This document shows, piece by piece, positions 1-8,590 of a DNA stretch of 64,000 nt. A program made the position numbers and the translations under genes. A model generated the notes under the pieces. It saw nothing but the letters and a program-made list of their open reading frames with translations, was not told the DNA's origin and did not search any database. This DNA comes from Mycobacterium sp. IS-836 (lineage in GTDB: Bacteria > Actinomycetota > Actinomycetes > Mycobacteriales > Mycobacteriaceae): positions 62,001 to 126,000 of the forward strand of contig NZ_MBEU01000010.1 in the NCBI RefSeq assembly GCF_001954275.1. Direction: 5' to 3'. The number at the start of each line of letters is the position of its first letter. The stretch's first letter is position 1.

Positions 1-2
1 GC

Positions 3-860
3 ATTCCGCTGAAGAGATGGAAGATGTACAGCGAGCCCGTCCATGCCGCGGTGTATACGCCCGAACACTCCCCGGACATCGAGCGTGTCACCGAGATGCA
101 CCGGCAGATGGGTCTCGACCTGGTCAACAGCATGATCGAGATTCGCAACAATCCCCGGCCCGGTTTGGTCAATGCCCTGGTCGAGATGCGGATCGACGGC
201 GAACCCGCTCCCGACCTGGAAATCCTCGGCAATCTCGGACTGGTCATCGGCGGCGGATTCGACACCACCACGGCCCTCACCGCGCACTCGCTGGAATGGC
301 TGTCGGAGAACCCCGACGCGCGGGAACGGCTGCGGCACAACCGCGATACCCTGCTCGATCCCGCGACCGAGGAGTTCTTGCGCTACTTCACCCCGGCACC
401 CGGTGACGGCCGGACATTCTCCGACGACGTCGAGCTCGACGGCAATCGCTTCAAAGAAGGTGAGCGGCTGTGGATTTCGTGGGCGATGGCTAACCGCGAC
501 CCCTCGGTGTTCCCCGAACCGGACAAGATTGTCCTCGACCGCAAAGGTAACCGGCACTTCAGCTTCGGCATCGGCGTGCACCGCTGCATCGGATCCAACG
601 TGGCGCGGACCGTCTTCAAATCCATGCTCACCGCGGTCCTGGACCGCATGCCCGACTACCGTTGCGACCCCGACGGCGCCGTCCACTACGAGACCATCGG
701 GGTCATCCAGGGCATGCGAAAGCTGCCTGCCACCTTCACACCCGGCCCCAGGATCGGCGCCGGACTCGACGAGACACTCGACAAGCTGCAACGCATCTGC
801 GACGAACAAGAGCTCGCCAGGCCGGTTACCGAGCGGAAGGAAGCCGCGGTAATCGACTGA
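3..860 (+). CDS. Cytochrome P450, C-terminal part (5' end outside window)
   Basis: This is the last 285 residues of a cytochrome P450; about 120 residues are missing because the frame is already open at base 3. P450s are haem monooxygenases that hydroxylate hydrophobic substrates with electrons from a ferredoxin. Visible motifs are the I-helix oxygen-activation segment GGGFDTTT near bases 250-270, the ExxR motif EFLR, and the haem-binding loop FSFGIGVHRCIG with the ligand cysteine codon at 585-587. The methionine at base 24 is internal to the family alignment and is not the real start. No redox partner follows directly; the next gene encodes a secreted protein. Family assignment is certain, substrate unknown. 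Confidence 0.93.
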   Translation: MPLKRWKMYSEPVHAAVYTPEHSPDIERVTEMHRQMGLDLVNSMIEIRNNPRPGLVNALVEMRIDGEPAPDLEILGNLGLVIGGGFDTTTALTAHSLEWLSENPDARERLRHNRDTLLDPATEEFLRYFTPAPGDGRTFSDDVELDGNRFKEGERLWISWAMANRDPSVFPEPDKIVLDRKGNRHFSFGIGVHRCIGSNVARTVFKSMLTAVLDRMPDYRCDPDGAVHYETIGVIQGMRKLPATFTPGPRIGAGLDETLDKLQRICDEQELARPVTERKEAAVID

Positions 861-932
861 GCCGCTTTCCGTCAGCGTGGCCCCGCGTTATATTCAGCCC
901 CAAGCGCGTGCGCAGAGATGGGAGACGCATCC

Positions 933-1361
933 GTGAAGAGTTTTGCAATTGGCGTTGCGCTTGCCACTGCCGCGCTGGCTCTTGCGCCGACAGCCCAGGC
1001 TGACATGCAGGTCGGCAACTACAGATTGGACACAAACCGGGATCCCGGCCACAGCTGGATTTGGGCGATTAGCCCGTGCATTTCTAAAGCGCCGGGATGC
1101 CTAACCATCCAAGGGATACCGCAACCCAACGGCCAAGCGGCCCCCTGGAAAGCAGACGCTCACCTGTCCAACGGCCAATACACCATGACCGTCGACGTGC
1201 CCGATGGCGTGCGCTGCGTGGTGCAGTTCTTCCCGTCGCACGACGTGTATACGTGGGATCAGCTCTCACTTGGCGGCCAGGTCGTCTCCACGTACGACAC
1301 CGGCTGCGGCGGCGGGCCCGGGGGCACGAACACCTACCCCTTCTCGCTCGTGCGGTGGTAG
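933..1361 (+). CDS. Small secreted protein, function unknown
   Basis: A 142-residue protein with a clear signal peptide: a short basic start (VKSF), a hydrophobic core of about 15 residues, and an Ala-x-Ala cleavage site (TAQA) just before DMQVGNY. The mature part of about 120 residues contains four cysteines, probably in disulphides outside the membrane. I chose GTG at 933 because GGGAGA (920-925) sits seven bases upstream. An ATG at 918 is in frame but would add five non-conforming residues and has only a weak ribosome site. It resembles the small exported proteins common in mycobacteria; no enzymatic motif is visible. It converges with the acyl-CoA dehydrogenase gene ending at 1375. Confidence 0.8.
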   Translation: MKSFAIGVALATAALALAPTAQADMQVGNYRLDTNRDPGHSWIWAISPCISKAPGCLTIQGIPQPNGQAAPWKADAHLSNGQYTMTVDVPDGVRCVVQFFPSHDVYTWDQLSLGGQVVSTYDTGCGGGPGGTNTYPFSLVRW

Positions 1362-1374
1362 CCGACCGCTGGCG

Positions 1375-2550
1375 TTAGCCGCGCGGCAGCCCTAGCACGC
1401 GCTGGGCGATGATGTTGCGCTGGATCTCCGATGTGCCCCCGGCGATCGTGCCGGAAAAGCTTCGGGCGTAACGCTCGAACCAGCTGGCGAAGTAGTGGTC
1501 GAGGTTCATCGGCGCGTACGGGCCGGTCTGGCCGGGGTGGATGAGCCCGTCGGATCCGGCGGCGGACAGGGCGTGTTCGGTTGCGCGCAGCTCCGCTTCG
1601 GAGCCGAGGAGCTTGAGCACGGATATCGCGGCGACGTCGTCTTCACCGCGGGCCGCGCGAGCCAAGGCCACGGATCCCAGCAGCCGCAGCGCCTGCTTGT
1701 CCATGATGGTGGTGGCGTACTGGTCGCGTTCGAGCTCGGTCCTGGGATAGAAATCGGCGATCACGTTGTCCAACCGGTCGGCGAAACCCAGCCACATCAT
1801 GGTGCGTTCGTGCCCGAGCGATCCGTTCGCAACCCGCCATCCCTGATCGAGCTCGCCGACCAGGTTTTCGGCCGGCACCCGCACGTCGGTGAAGAACACC
1901 TCGTTGAAATCCAGGTCGTCGGCCGCGCAGATCGACGGGAATGGCCGCCGCACGACGCCCGGGGTGTCGGTCGGGATCAGCAATGCGCTGATGCCCTTGT
2001 GTTTTGGCGCGTCCGGGTTGGTGCGGACAAACGTCAACAACACGTCGGCGTCGTGGGCACCGGAGGTCCACACCTTCTGCCCGTTGACCACGAAATGATC
2101 GCCGTCGAGCACCGCGCGGGTTCGTAGCGACGCAAGATCGGAGCCGGCGCTGGGCTCGCTCATGCCGAGCGACGCGGTGATCTCGGCGCGCAGGATCGGT
2201 ACTGCCCATCGCCGCTTCTGCTCGTCGCTGCCGAACGTTAACAGCGATGCCGCAATGATATTCACGCCCTGCGGGTTGAAGCTGTGGTAGATCCGCCGCC
2301 GGCACAGTTCCTCGAGGTGGACGAATTGCTGAATAACCGTCGCGTTGCGCCCGCCGAATTCGGGGGGCTGACCGGGTAGCAGCCAGCCGTTGTCGAACAG
2401 CAACCGCTGCCAGCGCCGTGCCCACTGCGGCATATGCGAAACGGAACGGGGACGCTCCATGGTTTCGATTGCGGGAGGCAGGTTCTCGTCGAGGAATGCC
2501 GCGAACTCCGCCCGAAACGCTTCGACGTCGGGATCAAAAGTCAGCTGCAC
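1375..2550 (-). CDS. Acyl-CoA dehydrogenase (large subunit of a pair)
   Basis: A full-length 391-residue FAD-dependent acyl-CoA dehydrogenase, which introduces an alpha-beta double bond into an acyl-CoA. Seen in order are the N-terminal helical domain, the flavin/substrate segment SLGMSEPSAGSDLASL, the middle beta domain with VNGQKVWTSGAHDAD, and the C-terminal GTSEIQRNIIAQRVLG signature. Its start overlaps the end of the upstream dehydrogenase gene (2534-3532) by 17 bases, so the two are translationally coupled. Such adjacent pairs are typical of the mycobacterial alpha2-beta2 dehydrogenases that act on steroid side chains (FadE28/FadE29-like). It is the same length as, and very similar to, the product of 53943-55118. 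The substrate is not evident. Confidence 0.93.
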   Translation of the reverse strand: MQLTFDPDVEAFRAEFAAFLDENLPPAIETMERPRSVSHMPQWARRWQRLLFDNGWLLPGQPPEFGGRNATVIQQFVHLEELCRRRIYHSFNPQGVNIIAASLLTFGSDEQKRRWAVPILRAEITASLGMSEPSAGSDLASLRTRAVLDGDHFVVNGQKVWTSGAHDADVLLTFVRTNPDAPKHKGISALLIPTDTPGVVRRPFPSICAADDLDFNEVFFTDVRVPAENLVGELDQGWRVANGSLGHERTMMWLGFADRLDNVIADFYPRTELERDQYATTIMDKQALRLLGSVALARAARGEDDVAAISVLKLLGSEAELRATEHALSAAGSDGLIHPGQTGPYAPMNLDHYFASWFERYARSFSGTIAGGTSEIQRNIIAQRVLGLPRG

Positions 2551-3532
2551 GATATTCCTCCGCGATCCGCGCCCGATGTTCCGCCGCGCCGCCGAGCATG
2601 AGCTCGCCCGCTTTGGCCCGCTTGAGCGCGAACTGCAAGTCGTTCTCCCAGGTGAATCCCATTGCGCCGTGCAGTTGCAGGCCGTGCCGAAATACCAGCG
2701 ACTGGCACTCCCCTGCCGACGCTTTCGCCATGGCGGCGGCCAGCCGGCGCCGGGGATCGTCGGCCGAGATCGTCAGTGCGGCGAAGTAGGCGAGCGCGCG
2801 GGCGCGTTCCACGGCGACATGCATGTCGGCGCACTTGTGCTGGACGGCCTGGAACGAACCGATCGGCACGCCGAATTGGTGCCGGCTGCGGACGTGCTCG
2901 AGAACCATATCCAGGATGCGCTGGCAGGCGCCGACGATGTGAATTGCCATGCCCACCAACGCAACATGGTGGGCACGCTCGGAGTCGACGGTCAACCGGT
3001 CGGCGTCGGACACGCGGATCCCCGCGAAGGACAGGTCGGCGACATGCAGCACCGGGTCGAAAACCGAAGAGCGCCGAACGGATACCTGATTTCCCGCCAC
3101 CAGGAACACCCCGGCATCGGTGACCACCGCCAGCCGGTCGACGCGATCGCCGTCGAGGACGTGCCGTGCCGTGCCGTCCAACACCCAGCCGTCGGCGTCC
3201 CGGTGCGCCGACACCCCGCCGTGCACCGCGGTGCCCGACTCGTGCGGGTCAAACCGGTCCGCTGCCAGCGGCGCGAACTGACTCATCGTCGCCAGGAACG
3301 GGGTGGGATCGGTCGCGCGGCCCAACTCTTCGAGCACGATCGCCAGCTCCACCGTCCCGGCTGGGTCATTCAGCTCCGTCCAGCCCTGGTCGACATACGA
3401 CTTCCACAACGGGCTCGGATCCACGCCGTTTTCGGCCACGCTGCGCACCAGCGACGGCGGGCACTGCTTGGCGACGACATCGCGCACCGTGCTTTGCCAC
3501 AGCCGCTGATCAGCATCGAGTTCCAAGAGCAT
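2534..3532 (-). CDS. Acyl-CoA dehydrogenase (short partner subunit)
   Basis: A 332-residue acyl-CoA dehydrogenase-like protein, shorter than the usual 380-400 residues. It keeps the three-domain pattern (N-terminal helices, a middle beta region around GWVLDGTARHVLDGD, C-terminal helices with SRHQFGVPIGSFQAVQH) but lacks the canonical SEP-x-AGSD flavin loop and the C-terminal GTSEIQ signature. This fits the non-canonical subunit of heteromeric mycobacterial dehydrogenases, with the canonical partner encoded immediately downstream at 1375-2550. It is the first gene of its transcription unit; an inverted repeat at 3564-3578 lies about 30 bases upstream of its ATG, well placed to block transcription. 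Confidence 0.88.
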   Translation of the reverse strand: MLLELDADQRLWQSTVRDVVAKQCPPSLVRSVAENGVDPSPLWKSYVDQGWTELNDPAGTVELAIVLEELGRATDPTPFLATMSQFAPLAADRFDPHESGTAVHGGVSAHRDADGWVLDGTARHVLDGDRVDRLAVVTDAGVFLVAGNQVSVRRSSVFDPVLHVADLSFAGIRVSDADRLTVDSERAHHVALVGMAIHIVGACQRILDMVLEHVRSRHQFGVPIGSFQAVQHKCADMHVAVERARALAYFAALTISADDPRRRLAAAMAKASAGECQSLVFRHGLQLHGAMGFTWENDLQFALKRAKAGELMLGGAAEHRARIAEEYRAADF

Positions 3533-3563
3533 CCGGGCAGCCTCCTGTCGTCACCGCAATCGC

Positions 3564-3578
3564 GAGAATACCATTCTC
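3564..3578. promoter_or_regulatory. GAGAAT-N3-ATTCTC operator upstream of dehydrogenase pair
   Basis: A perfect inverted repeat GAGAAT-ACC-ATTCTC, 32 bases upstream of the start of the dehydrogenase gene at 3532. The same repeat, differing only in the three-base spacer, occurs at 47821, 55202 and 56058. Its short symmetric form is typical of TetR-family binding sites. Regulator identity is inferred. Confidence 0.7.
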
Positions 3579-3646
3579 TCTTCCGAAAGTAGTAATCTCG
3601 AAAATGGCGTATGACGTCACCAAATGCGCGGCAATGCCTTCGGGGG

Positions 3647-4300
3647 CTAGGTCACCGCGGCGACCAGGCCGGCCGCCGGCTCGTTCCAGTGATCGAGGTT
3701 CACGAACTCAGCAAGCGGGCGGCGGCGAAGCGGTCCGTGCTTGCCCTTCGGCCAGCCCACCACGATGTGGCCGGCAACCATCCAGTCGTCCGGTATGCCG
3801 ACGGCTTTCCGCAGCAGTTGCTCGCCGCCGTACGACGCCCAGCTGGTAAGGCATGCCCCCAAACCTTGCGCGCGGGCTGCGAGCAGAAAGTTCTGCATGG
3901 CGGGAAAGATCGAACCGCCGAGCAGGAGTTCGGACGCCGTCGGATAGTGCTGTTGGGCGAACAGGACCGAGGTGAATTCGCCTGCTCGGTCGTGCAATTC
4001 GTAGGTCGCGCGGTAGGTGCGAGCCCGACGGCTGTTGTCGTCGGCGGCTGGCCGGGTCATCCCGTATACCGGCTCGATGACTTCCAACGCGTGGGCCGCG
4101 GCCTTTGCAACGGCGGCCCGCTGCTCGGGTGATCGCAGCACGACGAAGCGCCAGCCTTGCGCGTTGGCACCCGAGGGCGCCCACCTTGCCGCTTCGAGGC
4201 ACCGGGCCAGCGTGGCGTCGTCGACCGGTTCGTCGGTGAAGCGTCGGATCGTCCTGGCGGTCGACATCACTTCCCAGATGTCGCTGCTTGCTCCCGTCAT
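3647..4300 (-). CDS. Nitroreductase-family flavoprotein
   Basis: A 217-residue FMN-dependent nitroreductase-family oxidoreductase. The N-terminus has the family hallmark TARTIRRFTDEPV followed by AARWAPSGANAQGWRF, which binds the FMN phosphate; the C-terminal part contains GLGACLTSW and HIVVGWPKGKHGPL. These proteins use NAD(P)H to reduce diverse substrates and some act as dehydrogenases or deiodinases, so the reaction is open. I start at the ATG at 4300, ten bases downstream of the acyl-CoA reductase stop; a longer open frame to 4369 would overlap that gene and adds sequence unlike the family. It is the last gene of the LuxE/LuxC-like operon, so it may act on the aldehyde or acyl intermediate. 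Confidence 0.85.
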   Translation of the reverse strand: MTGASSDIWEVMSTARTIRRFTDEPVDDATLARCLEAARWAPSGANAQGWRFVVLRSPEQRAAVAKAAAHALEVIEPVYGMTRPAADDNSRRARTYRATYELHDRAGEFTSVLFAQQHYPTASELLLGGSIFPAMQNFLLAARAQGLGACLTSWASYGGEQLLRKAVGIPDDWMVAGHIVVGWPKGKHGPLRRRPLAEFVNLDHWNEPAAGLVAAVT

Positions 4301-4310
4301 GGTTGACAAC

Positions 4311-5693
4311 CTATGCGATGTCGTCGTCGCCCATCCAATGGACGAATCGCTGCAGTGGATACATGGCATCGTGCGGACTGCCCAGAACGTGCGCGTTCGC
4401 AGTTCCCAAGCGGCACAGGCGTTGAGCCCCCGCGCTGGCCATCCAATCCCGCAGCTGCGCCTTGCGCTCGTAGGGGTAAACGCCGATGGTTTGAGTGGCG
4501 ACGTTGACGTAGCGGACCGCGTTATCGAGCGAATCGACCGTCACGACGTTCGACGTCTTGTTGGTCGGCTGGAACTCCACCGGGCGATCCGACAGGATTA
4601 CCAGGCCGCGGCCATCGAAGCCGCCCCAGATCTTCAAGTCGCCCATCGCCTCCATCACCTGGAGTTCTTCGCGGCGTTCGGCCGATAGCGGCGGCCCGCC
4701 GGCCGATGCGAACTCACGGTCGACGCCTAGGCGCTCGGCAAGCCTGGCGCAGAACGATTCCACCTGGGGCCCTTGGGCTTCCACGAAGGCATAGCGGCTG
4801 GCCAGGCAGGCCTCCTGGTTGAACACCGTCGTGTCGGCGGCCAGGCGCTCGGCCACCTCAGCCATCCGGTCCTCGGAGTCGAATGCCTCATGACCGATCA
4901 TCGAGATCGAGGATTTCGGGTCGAACGAGATCAACTGGATACCGGGCCCCAGGTATCCGATCACGTTGTTGATTGCCTCGCCGCCGCCCCAGGCGACGAT
5001 CTTGTCGAAGTACTGCGGCCGGTACAGGACGCGTTCGATCGCGGTGTCCCCGCCCTGCCAGTAAACCGCCGACATCGACCGCACAACAGGGTGTTTCGGA
5101 TCGATTTCCGCCATTGTGCGCAGCACGGCCACCGTCGTGAACGGGTCGCTCGAGGGCATCTTGAAGAGGTTGACCGCCTTGACCAGCGCACCCTGCGCGA
5201 TCGATGACACGCATCCCGATGGGGCATTGCCCGCCAGCATGTGCACCATCCGTGGCGGGAAGGCACGGACCGCGCCCTTGTTGCCGTATATGTCGACGCG
5301 CTCGACCCAGCCGTCGAGCGCCTCCCGGTTGGCAAAGTTCGAATCGACGATGCTTTCCAGCAGCTGCCTGTTCAGGAAATTGGGGGCCTGGCGGTACAGG
5401 TTCTCCACGACGCGCCGCGGCAACGGATTGGTGGCCGCGATCAGTTCGAGGCACTCCTGAAGGTGCGGGTTGCGATCCAAGTGCAGGCGTTCGCCGGTCT
5501 CGACCAGGAAGTCGATGATCTCGGCCAGCTTCACATCGAGCAGTGGCGGCAGCTGCGACCGTGGCAACACGAGGGCGTCGAGATCGATTGCGGGCGTGAC
5601 GAAGTCAGCGCCGAGATCGCGTGATCGGTGGCGAATGGCGTCACCTTCAACCAAGGCGCCCTGCACGAAATGCGGAGCCGACAGCGCGGTCAT
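4311..5693 (-). CDS. LuxC-like acyl-CoA reductase
   Basis: A 460-residue member of the LuxC/acyl-CoA reductase family, distantly related to aldehyde dehydrogenases. LuxC reduces an acyl group, received as a thioester on its active cysteine, to a free aldehyde with NADPH. Visible features are the nucleotide-binding segment MLAGNAPSGCVSSI (about 152-165), the conserved stretch FDKIVAWGGGEAINN, and the probable nucleophile Cys296 in FNQEACLASR. Its ATG overlaps the stop codon of the LuxE-like gene in ATGA, so the two are made together. Unlike bacterial bioluminescence operons, no luciferase (luxAB) genes lie nearby, so the aldehyde or alcohol is the product or is used by another enzyme. Confidence 0.88.
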   Translation of the reverse strand: MTALSAPHFVQGALVEGDAIRHRSRDLGADFVTPAIDLDALVLPRSQLPPLLDVKLAEIIDFLVETGERLHLDRNPHLQECLELIAATNPLPRRVVENLYRQAPNFLNRQLLESIVDSNFANREALDGWVERVDIYGNKGAVRAFPPRMVHMLAGNAPSGCVSSIAQGALVKAVNLFKMPSSDPFTTVAVLRTMAEIDPKHPVVRSMSAVYWQGGDTAIERVLYRPQYFDKIVAWGGGEAINNVIGYLGPGIQLISFDPKSSISMIGHEAFDSEDRMAEVAERLAADTTVFNQEACLASRYAFVEAQGPQVESFCARLAERLGVDREFASAGGPPLSAERREELQVMEAMGDLKIWGGFDGRGLVILSDRPVEFQPTNKTSNVVTVDSLDNAVRYVNVATQTIGVYPYERKAQLRDWMASAGAQRLCRLGTANAHVLGSPHDAMYPLQRFVHWMGDDDIA

Positions 5694-7036
5694 GCGATCC
5701 CTCGCACGTAGGCGTCGATGCTGCCCGCGCAGGTGATCTTGTCACCGCCCGGCAGGTCGGCGTAGCGGGTGATGTCGCGACCCACGGTCGGGCCCTGATG
5801 ACCGCATGGGCACCGGGCGAGGCTGACACTGACCCGGTCTCCGCTGATCACCCCGCCCCAGCGGCCTTCAATCGACGCGTCGAAAAAGGCTGCTCGGGCG
5901 TCGATCTCACCGTTACCGGGATCGAGCAATTTCTCGCCGGTGGCGTCCAGCGGCAGCAATATCACCCAGGGCGATATGTGGTATCGATCGGCATGGCAGA
6001 GCGGGAACGTCGCATTGATCTCGCGCATGCTGTACGCGTGGTATAGCCGCTCCTCGGCGACGTTGAACGTCTCCAGCACGTATTCGCGGTAATTCTCTGG
6101 TAGCGCAGCACCTTTGAGGCCTCCGGCGACCATCATCGCGTTGTTGGGATTGAAATCGTCACCGCCGTGGCCGTTGGCGCGGATGCCTTCGGCGATCTGA
6201 TACAGGGTGGCGAACATACCCGTCGCCAACAGGGGCAGGTCGCGGGCGTCGATCACCGCGTCGATCGCCTTTTTCGCGGAGGTATCCATATCGCTCGCCC
6301 GTTGTGCGGCGATGCGTTCGAATTCGACGATCTCATTGGGGCGCGCGGTGCCATCGGCCAGCTTGCGTCGCAACGTGATCATGTCCACCATCGACCCGAC
6401 GGTGATCGGCTCGCCGTCGCCGAATTGGTAAGGCGGGTACCGCGACGAGAAGCAATCGACCATGGCCTGCCGGATCGCGTCCTCGCGCGGGGCGGCGAAT
6501 TGTGGCCCCAGGCCCAGGAATTTGCGGTCCTCGCCGCGGGTGAGCCCGGTTGCCCACAAGAGCGCCTCGATGTTGATCCGCGCCGAGAGTTCGATGTCCC
6601 CCTCGGTGCAGGACAGCATGGCCGGCTTCCCGGTGGTGCCGCTGGAGCACGACAAGTAGTGGCCAACAGTCTCGAGCTGCTCGATCCAGTCGTCGAGTGT
6701 CTGCACGCCGTCGGTGTCGAGGCCCTCGACGGCACGGGTTGACACGGTAGCCAGCCACTGTCCCATCCGGTCCCACCGCCGCTCGTTGAGCCATCCCTCC
6801 GCGTAGGTCTTGTAGGTGGTGTGGGCGAAGAGCAGGGGCACCAGGTCGGCGGGCTGTTTGATGGTTCTTATCCCGCCCGATTCCGCGCGGTTGGCCAGGA
6901 GCGGAATGCTCGCGGCCTGACTCTGCAGCCGCTCGTTGGCCGCCGCCAGCTGCAGAGGCAACAGATCGACGGGAGGAATGTCAAAGCAGTCATTGGCCCC
7001 GACCAACTCCACCAGCCGCTGAATTGCAGATGTCAT
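5690..7036 (-). CDS. LuxE-like acyl-protein synthetase / adenylating ligase
   Basis: A 448-residue adenylate-forming enzyme. The phosphate-binding loop SSGTTGKP lies at residues 131-138, and the C-terminal GGDKITCAGSIDAYVRG fits the LuxE acyl-protein synthetase family better than phenylacetate-CoA ligases, which carry a different C-terminal signature. LuxE activates a fatty acid with ATP and transfers it to LuxC. The product is longer than classical LuxE (about 370 residues). A good ribosome site (GAGGAG) precedes the ATG at 7036, and its stop overlaps the LuxC-like start. Its substrate may be a non-fatty acid, because the context is catabolic. A phenylacetate-CoA-ligase-like role is the main alternative. 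Confidence 0.8.
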   Translation of the reverse strand: MTSAIQRLVELVGANDCFDIPPVDLLPLQLAAANERLQSQAASIPLLANRAESGGIRTIKQPADLVPLLFAHTTYKTYAEGWLNERRWDRMGQWLATVSTRAVEGLDTDGVQTLDDWIEQLETVGHYLSCSSGTTGKPAMLSCTEGDIELSARINIEALLWATGLTRGEDRKFLGLGPQFAAPREDAIRQAMVDCFSSRYPPYQFGDGEPITVGSMVDMITLRRKLADGTARPNEIVEFERIAAQRASDMDTSAKKAIDAVIDARDLPLLATGMFATLYQIAEGIRANGHGGDDFNPNNAMMVAGGLKGAALPENYREYVLETFNVAEERLYHAYSMREINATFPLCHADRYHISPWVILLPLDATGEKLLDPGNGEIDARAAFFDASIEGRWGGVISGDRVSVSLARCPCGHQGPTVGRDITRYADLPGGDKITCAGSIDAYVRGIA

Positions 7037-7065
7037 CCGTGACTCCTCTTCGACGCGGCATTAAG

Positions 7066-7079
7066 TACACATGATTGTA
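7066..7079. promoter_or_regulatory. Small inverted repeat before the LuxE-like gene
   Basis: TACA-N6-TGTA in the AT-rich 80-base gap between the 149-aa membrane protein gene and the LuxE-like gene. It could mark an internal promoter or operator within the operon. The arms are only four bases, so this is weak. Confidence 0.25.
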
Positions 7080-7116
7080 TATTATTGCCCGAGGTGCCTC
7101 GCCCTCGGCTACCGGG

Positions 7117-7566
7117 TCATGGATGCGCGGTCGCAGCGGTGCGCTGAGCTTGCTGCCGGGCAATGCGTTGGTCGTGGATTCTGACCAGCTCACGGAAGCC
7201 GAGCCGCGGGTATTCCGGCACGGGTTGGATTCCCCACGTGTCCTTGGCGGTAGTGATGCCCGCCCCTTCGGGTGCGCCATTGATGGGTGGGCCGGGGAAG
7301 GGGTATGGGTACTGACATTCCAGCGACTCGTTGTTGTAGCGCACCTTCATCAGCTCGCTGCAGATATCGCGGAAGCTCAGGGTCGGATAGCCGTACCAGA
7401 TCGCCAGGAATGGCAACGTGAACGCGCCCTCGATGACAAGCCCGACCAGGCACACCATGATGCCACGGCGCAACCACTTGTGCAGGCGCACATAGTCTTT
7501 CGCGGTTCCCGCCGGTAGATCGTCGGCCGCGCCTGCATCCTGCGACCTGGTCTCTGATGTGCTCAT
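7117..7566 (-). CDS. Single-span membrane protein, function unknown
   Basis: A 149-residue protein, not recognised. About 30 polar residues precede one strongly hydrophobic segment ([21 protein letters not shown]), and a tail of about 95 residues follows with the aromatic/proline-rich stretch [16 protein letters not shown] and two cysteines. Under the positive-inside rule (KWLRR just before the span) the tail should face the outside. The start is the ATG at 7566, preceded by AAGGAG eight bases upstream; a longer open frame to 7692 would run into the upstream gene. It lies ten bases after the polytopic membrane protein gene and before the LuxE-like gene, so a membrane complex with its neighbours is plausible. 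Confidence 0.75.
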   Translation of the reverse strand: MSTSETRSQDAGAADDLPAGTAKDYVRLHKWLRRGIMVCLVGLVIEGAFTLPFLAIWYGYPTLSFRDICSELMKVRYNNESLECQYPYPFPGPPINGAPEGAGITTAKDTWGIQPVPEYPRLGFRELVRIHDQRIARQQAQRTAATAHP

Positions 7567-7576
7567 CGGATTCTCC

Positions 7577-8311
7577 TTAATCGGAAAAGATTTCACGATT
7601 GACGGTGTGCAGATACGGAATCGCGAGGAACGGGGTGATGTACATGATGTCGTAGATCCACCACCCCAAGACCGGGAAAACCACCCCGGCATAACGAACG
7701 TCGGCGTACACGGTCATGTTCATCACGTAGCCGACCCAGATCACTACGCCGAACCAACAGGTCACCAGCAGCCACTGGTGGCCCCAACGCTTCATCTGCA
7801 GGAAGGCTATGGCCGCGGCGATCCGCATCGGAAACACGGTCAGGATGCACGTAACTTCCCAACCCTTCTCGCCCGGTGCGGTTGCCCCACCGATCCAAAG
7901 CTGGTTGTAGTGCCAGAAGTATCCGGCGTCGAAAGCGTTGCCCCACCCCGTATATAGGACGCGGTAGATGAGCGTGTGGTTGGCGACCATGTCGAGGATC
8001 CAGCCCTGCAGGTTGAGACCCGCATCGAGTATCACCAGGTAGCCGATCAAGGTGACCATGATCGGGCGCACCGACAGGCCCGATCTCGACGCCCGTCGAA
8101 GCAACGCCAGGCCGTAGAGGAACACGGGTAGGCCGAAGATGCCGGGAACGTTGGCCCCCATCAGCAGCGTCCCGGCAATGAGCCATTTATCGGCGCGGCG
8201 TTGTGCCGAGCGACTCTGCTCGAGGTGGTCATCCAGTGACATCGACGGGACGGTTGCGGCGGCCCTGTCCTTTCCGCTACCGGAAAGGTGGTTGATCAGT
8301 GGCGAATTCAC
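7577..8311 (-). CDS. Polytopic membrane protein, function unknown
   Basis: A 244-residue integral membrane protein with about five hydrophobic spans after a polar N-terminus of about 40 residues. The long loop between spans 2 and 3 is rich in aromatic residues and contains FWHYNQLW; one histidine recurs in GHQW near span 4. I could not assign a family: it lacks the histidine boxes of AlkB-type hydroxylases and recognisable copper-monooxygenase motifs. An AveC-like membrane protein was considered but cannot be supported here. The GTG at 8311 is chosen because AGGAG lies just upstream and because the 39-aa gene ends at 8319; the longer frame to 8380 would overlap that gene. Confidence 0.75.
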   Translation of the reverse strand: MNSPLINHLSGSGKDRAAATVPSMSLDDHLEQSRSAQRRADKWLIAGTLLMGANVPGIFGLPVFLYGLALLRRASRSGLSVRPIMVTLIGYLVILDAGLNLQGWILDMVANHTLIYRVLYTGWGNAFDAGYFWHYNQLWIGGATAPGEKGWEVTCILTVFPMRIAAAIAFLQMKRWGHQWLLVTCWFGVVIWVGYVMNMTVYADVRYAGVVFPVLGWWIYDIMYITPFLAIPYLHTVNREIFSD

Positions 8312-8318
8312 GTTTCTC

Positions 8319-8438
8319 CTACCAGTTCCGGGTCGCCCACATCGATAGTTGGATGCCGAACATGAGTAGCAGGTAGCCATAGATGAAGATCTGGAAGACG
8401 ATAAGTGCCCGCTTTCGCTGGCGCTCTCGTTGGTTCAC
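8319..8438 (-). CDS. Micro-membrane protein, 39 aa
   Basis: A short gene read directly from the bases. GTG at 8438 is preceded by AAAGGAG seven bases upstream, and TAG ends it at 8319. The product begins with a strongly basic stretch (QRERQRKR), followed by one hydrophobic span (ALIVFQIFIYGYLLLMFGI) and a short tail ending in WATRNW. Basic residues before the span predict a cytoplasmic N-terminus. It sits between another micro-membrane protein and a 244-aa membrane protein, with tight spacing on the same strand, which suggests a small structural subunit of a membrane complex. No family is recognised; the good ribosome site and coherent topology support it being real. Confidence 0.62.
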   Translation of the reverse strand: MNQRERQRKRALIVFQIFIYGYLLLMFGIQLSMWATRNW

Positions 8439-8454
8439 GGTCGGTCTCCTTTCA

Positions 8455-8553
8455 TCAGAAGGTGCCGATGCCGCGCATCACGTAGTACCAAAAGCCAACC
8501 AGCGCAGCGGCTCCGCCCCATCCGAGGGCGAGCGACACCAGTTCCTGCCACAC
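8455..8553 (-). CDS. Micro-membrane protein, 32 aa
   Basis: A 32-residue product from GTG at 8553, with a strong ribosome site GGAGG (8561-8565) seven bases upstream, to TGA at 8455. Most of the sequence is one hydrophobic span (VSLALGWGGAAALVGFWYYV) followed by MRGIGTF. It lies 37 bases after the TetR stop and 16 bases before the next micro-protein gene, all on the minus strand. Function is unknown; the arrangement resembles the tiny accessory subunits of membrane enzymes, but that is inference. Confidence 0.6.
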   Translation of the reverse strand: MWQELVSLALGWGGAAALVGFWYYVMRGIGTF

Positions 8554-8590
8554 GGTTGAACCTCCAATCGTTCGATGAACCCCGGTCGGT

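Noticed and set aside
1495-2127. Long plus-strand open frame inside the acyl-CoA dehydrogenase gene
   Set aside because: It is an antisense shadow of a high-GC gene; its protein has no coherent domain, whereas the minus-strand product has all family motifs.
4311-7036. A complete bioluminescence (lux) operon
   Set aside because: LuxC- and LuxE-like genes are present, but no luxA, luxB or luxD gene was found nearby, so light production is not supported.
7577-8553. Particulate (copper) monooxygenase or AlkB-type hydroxylase encoded by the membrane genes
   Set aside because: The number of membrane proteins was suggestive, but the histidine boxes of AlkB and recognisable copper-ligand motifs are absent.
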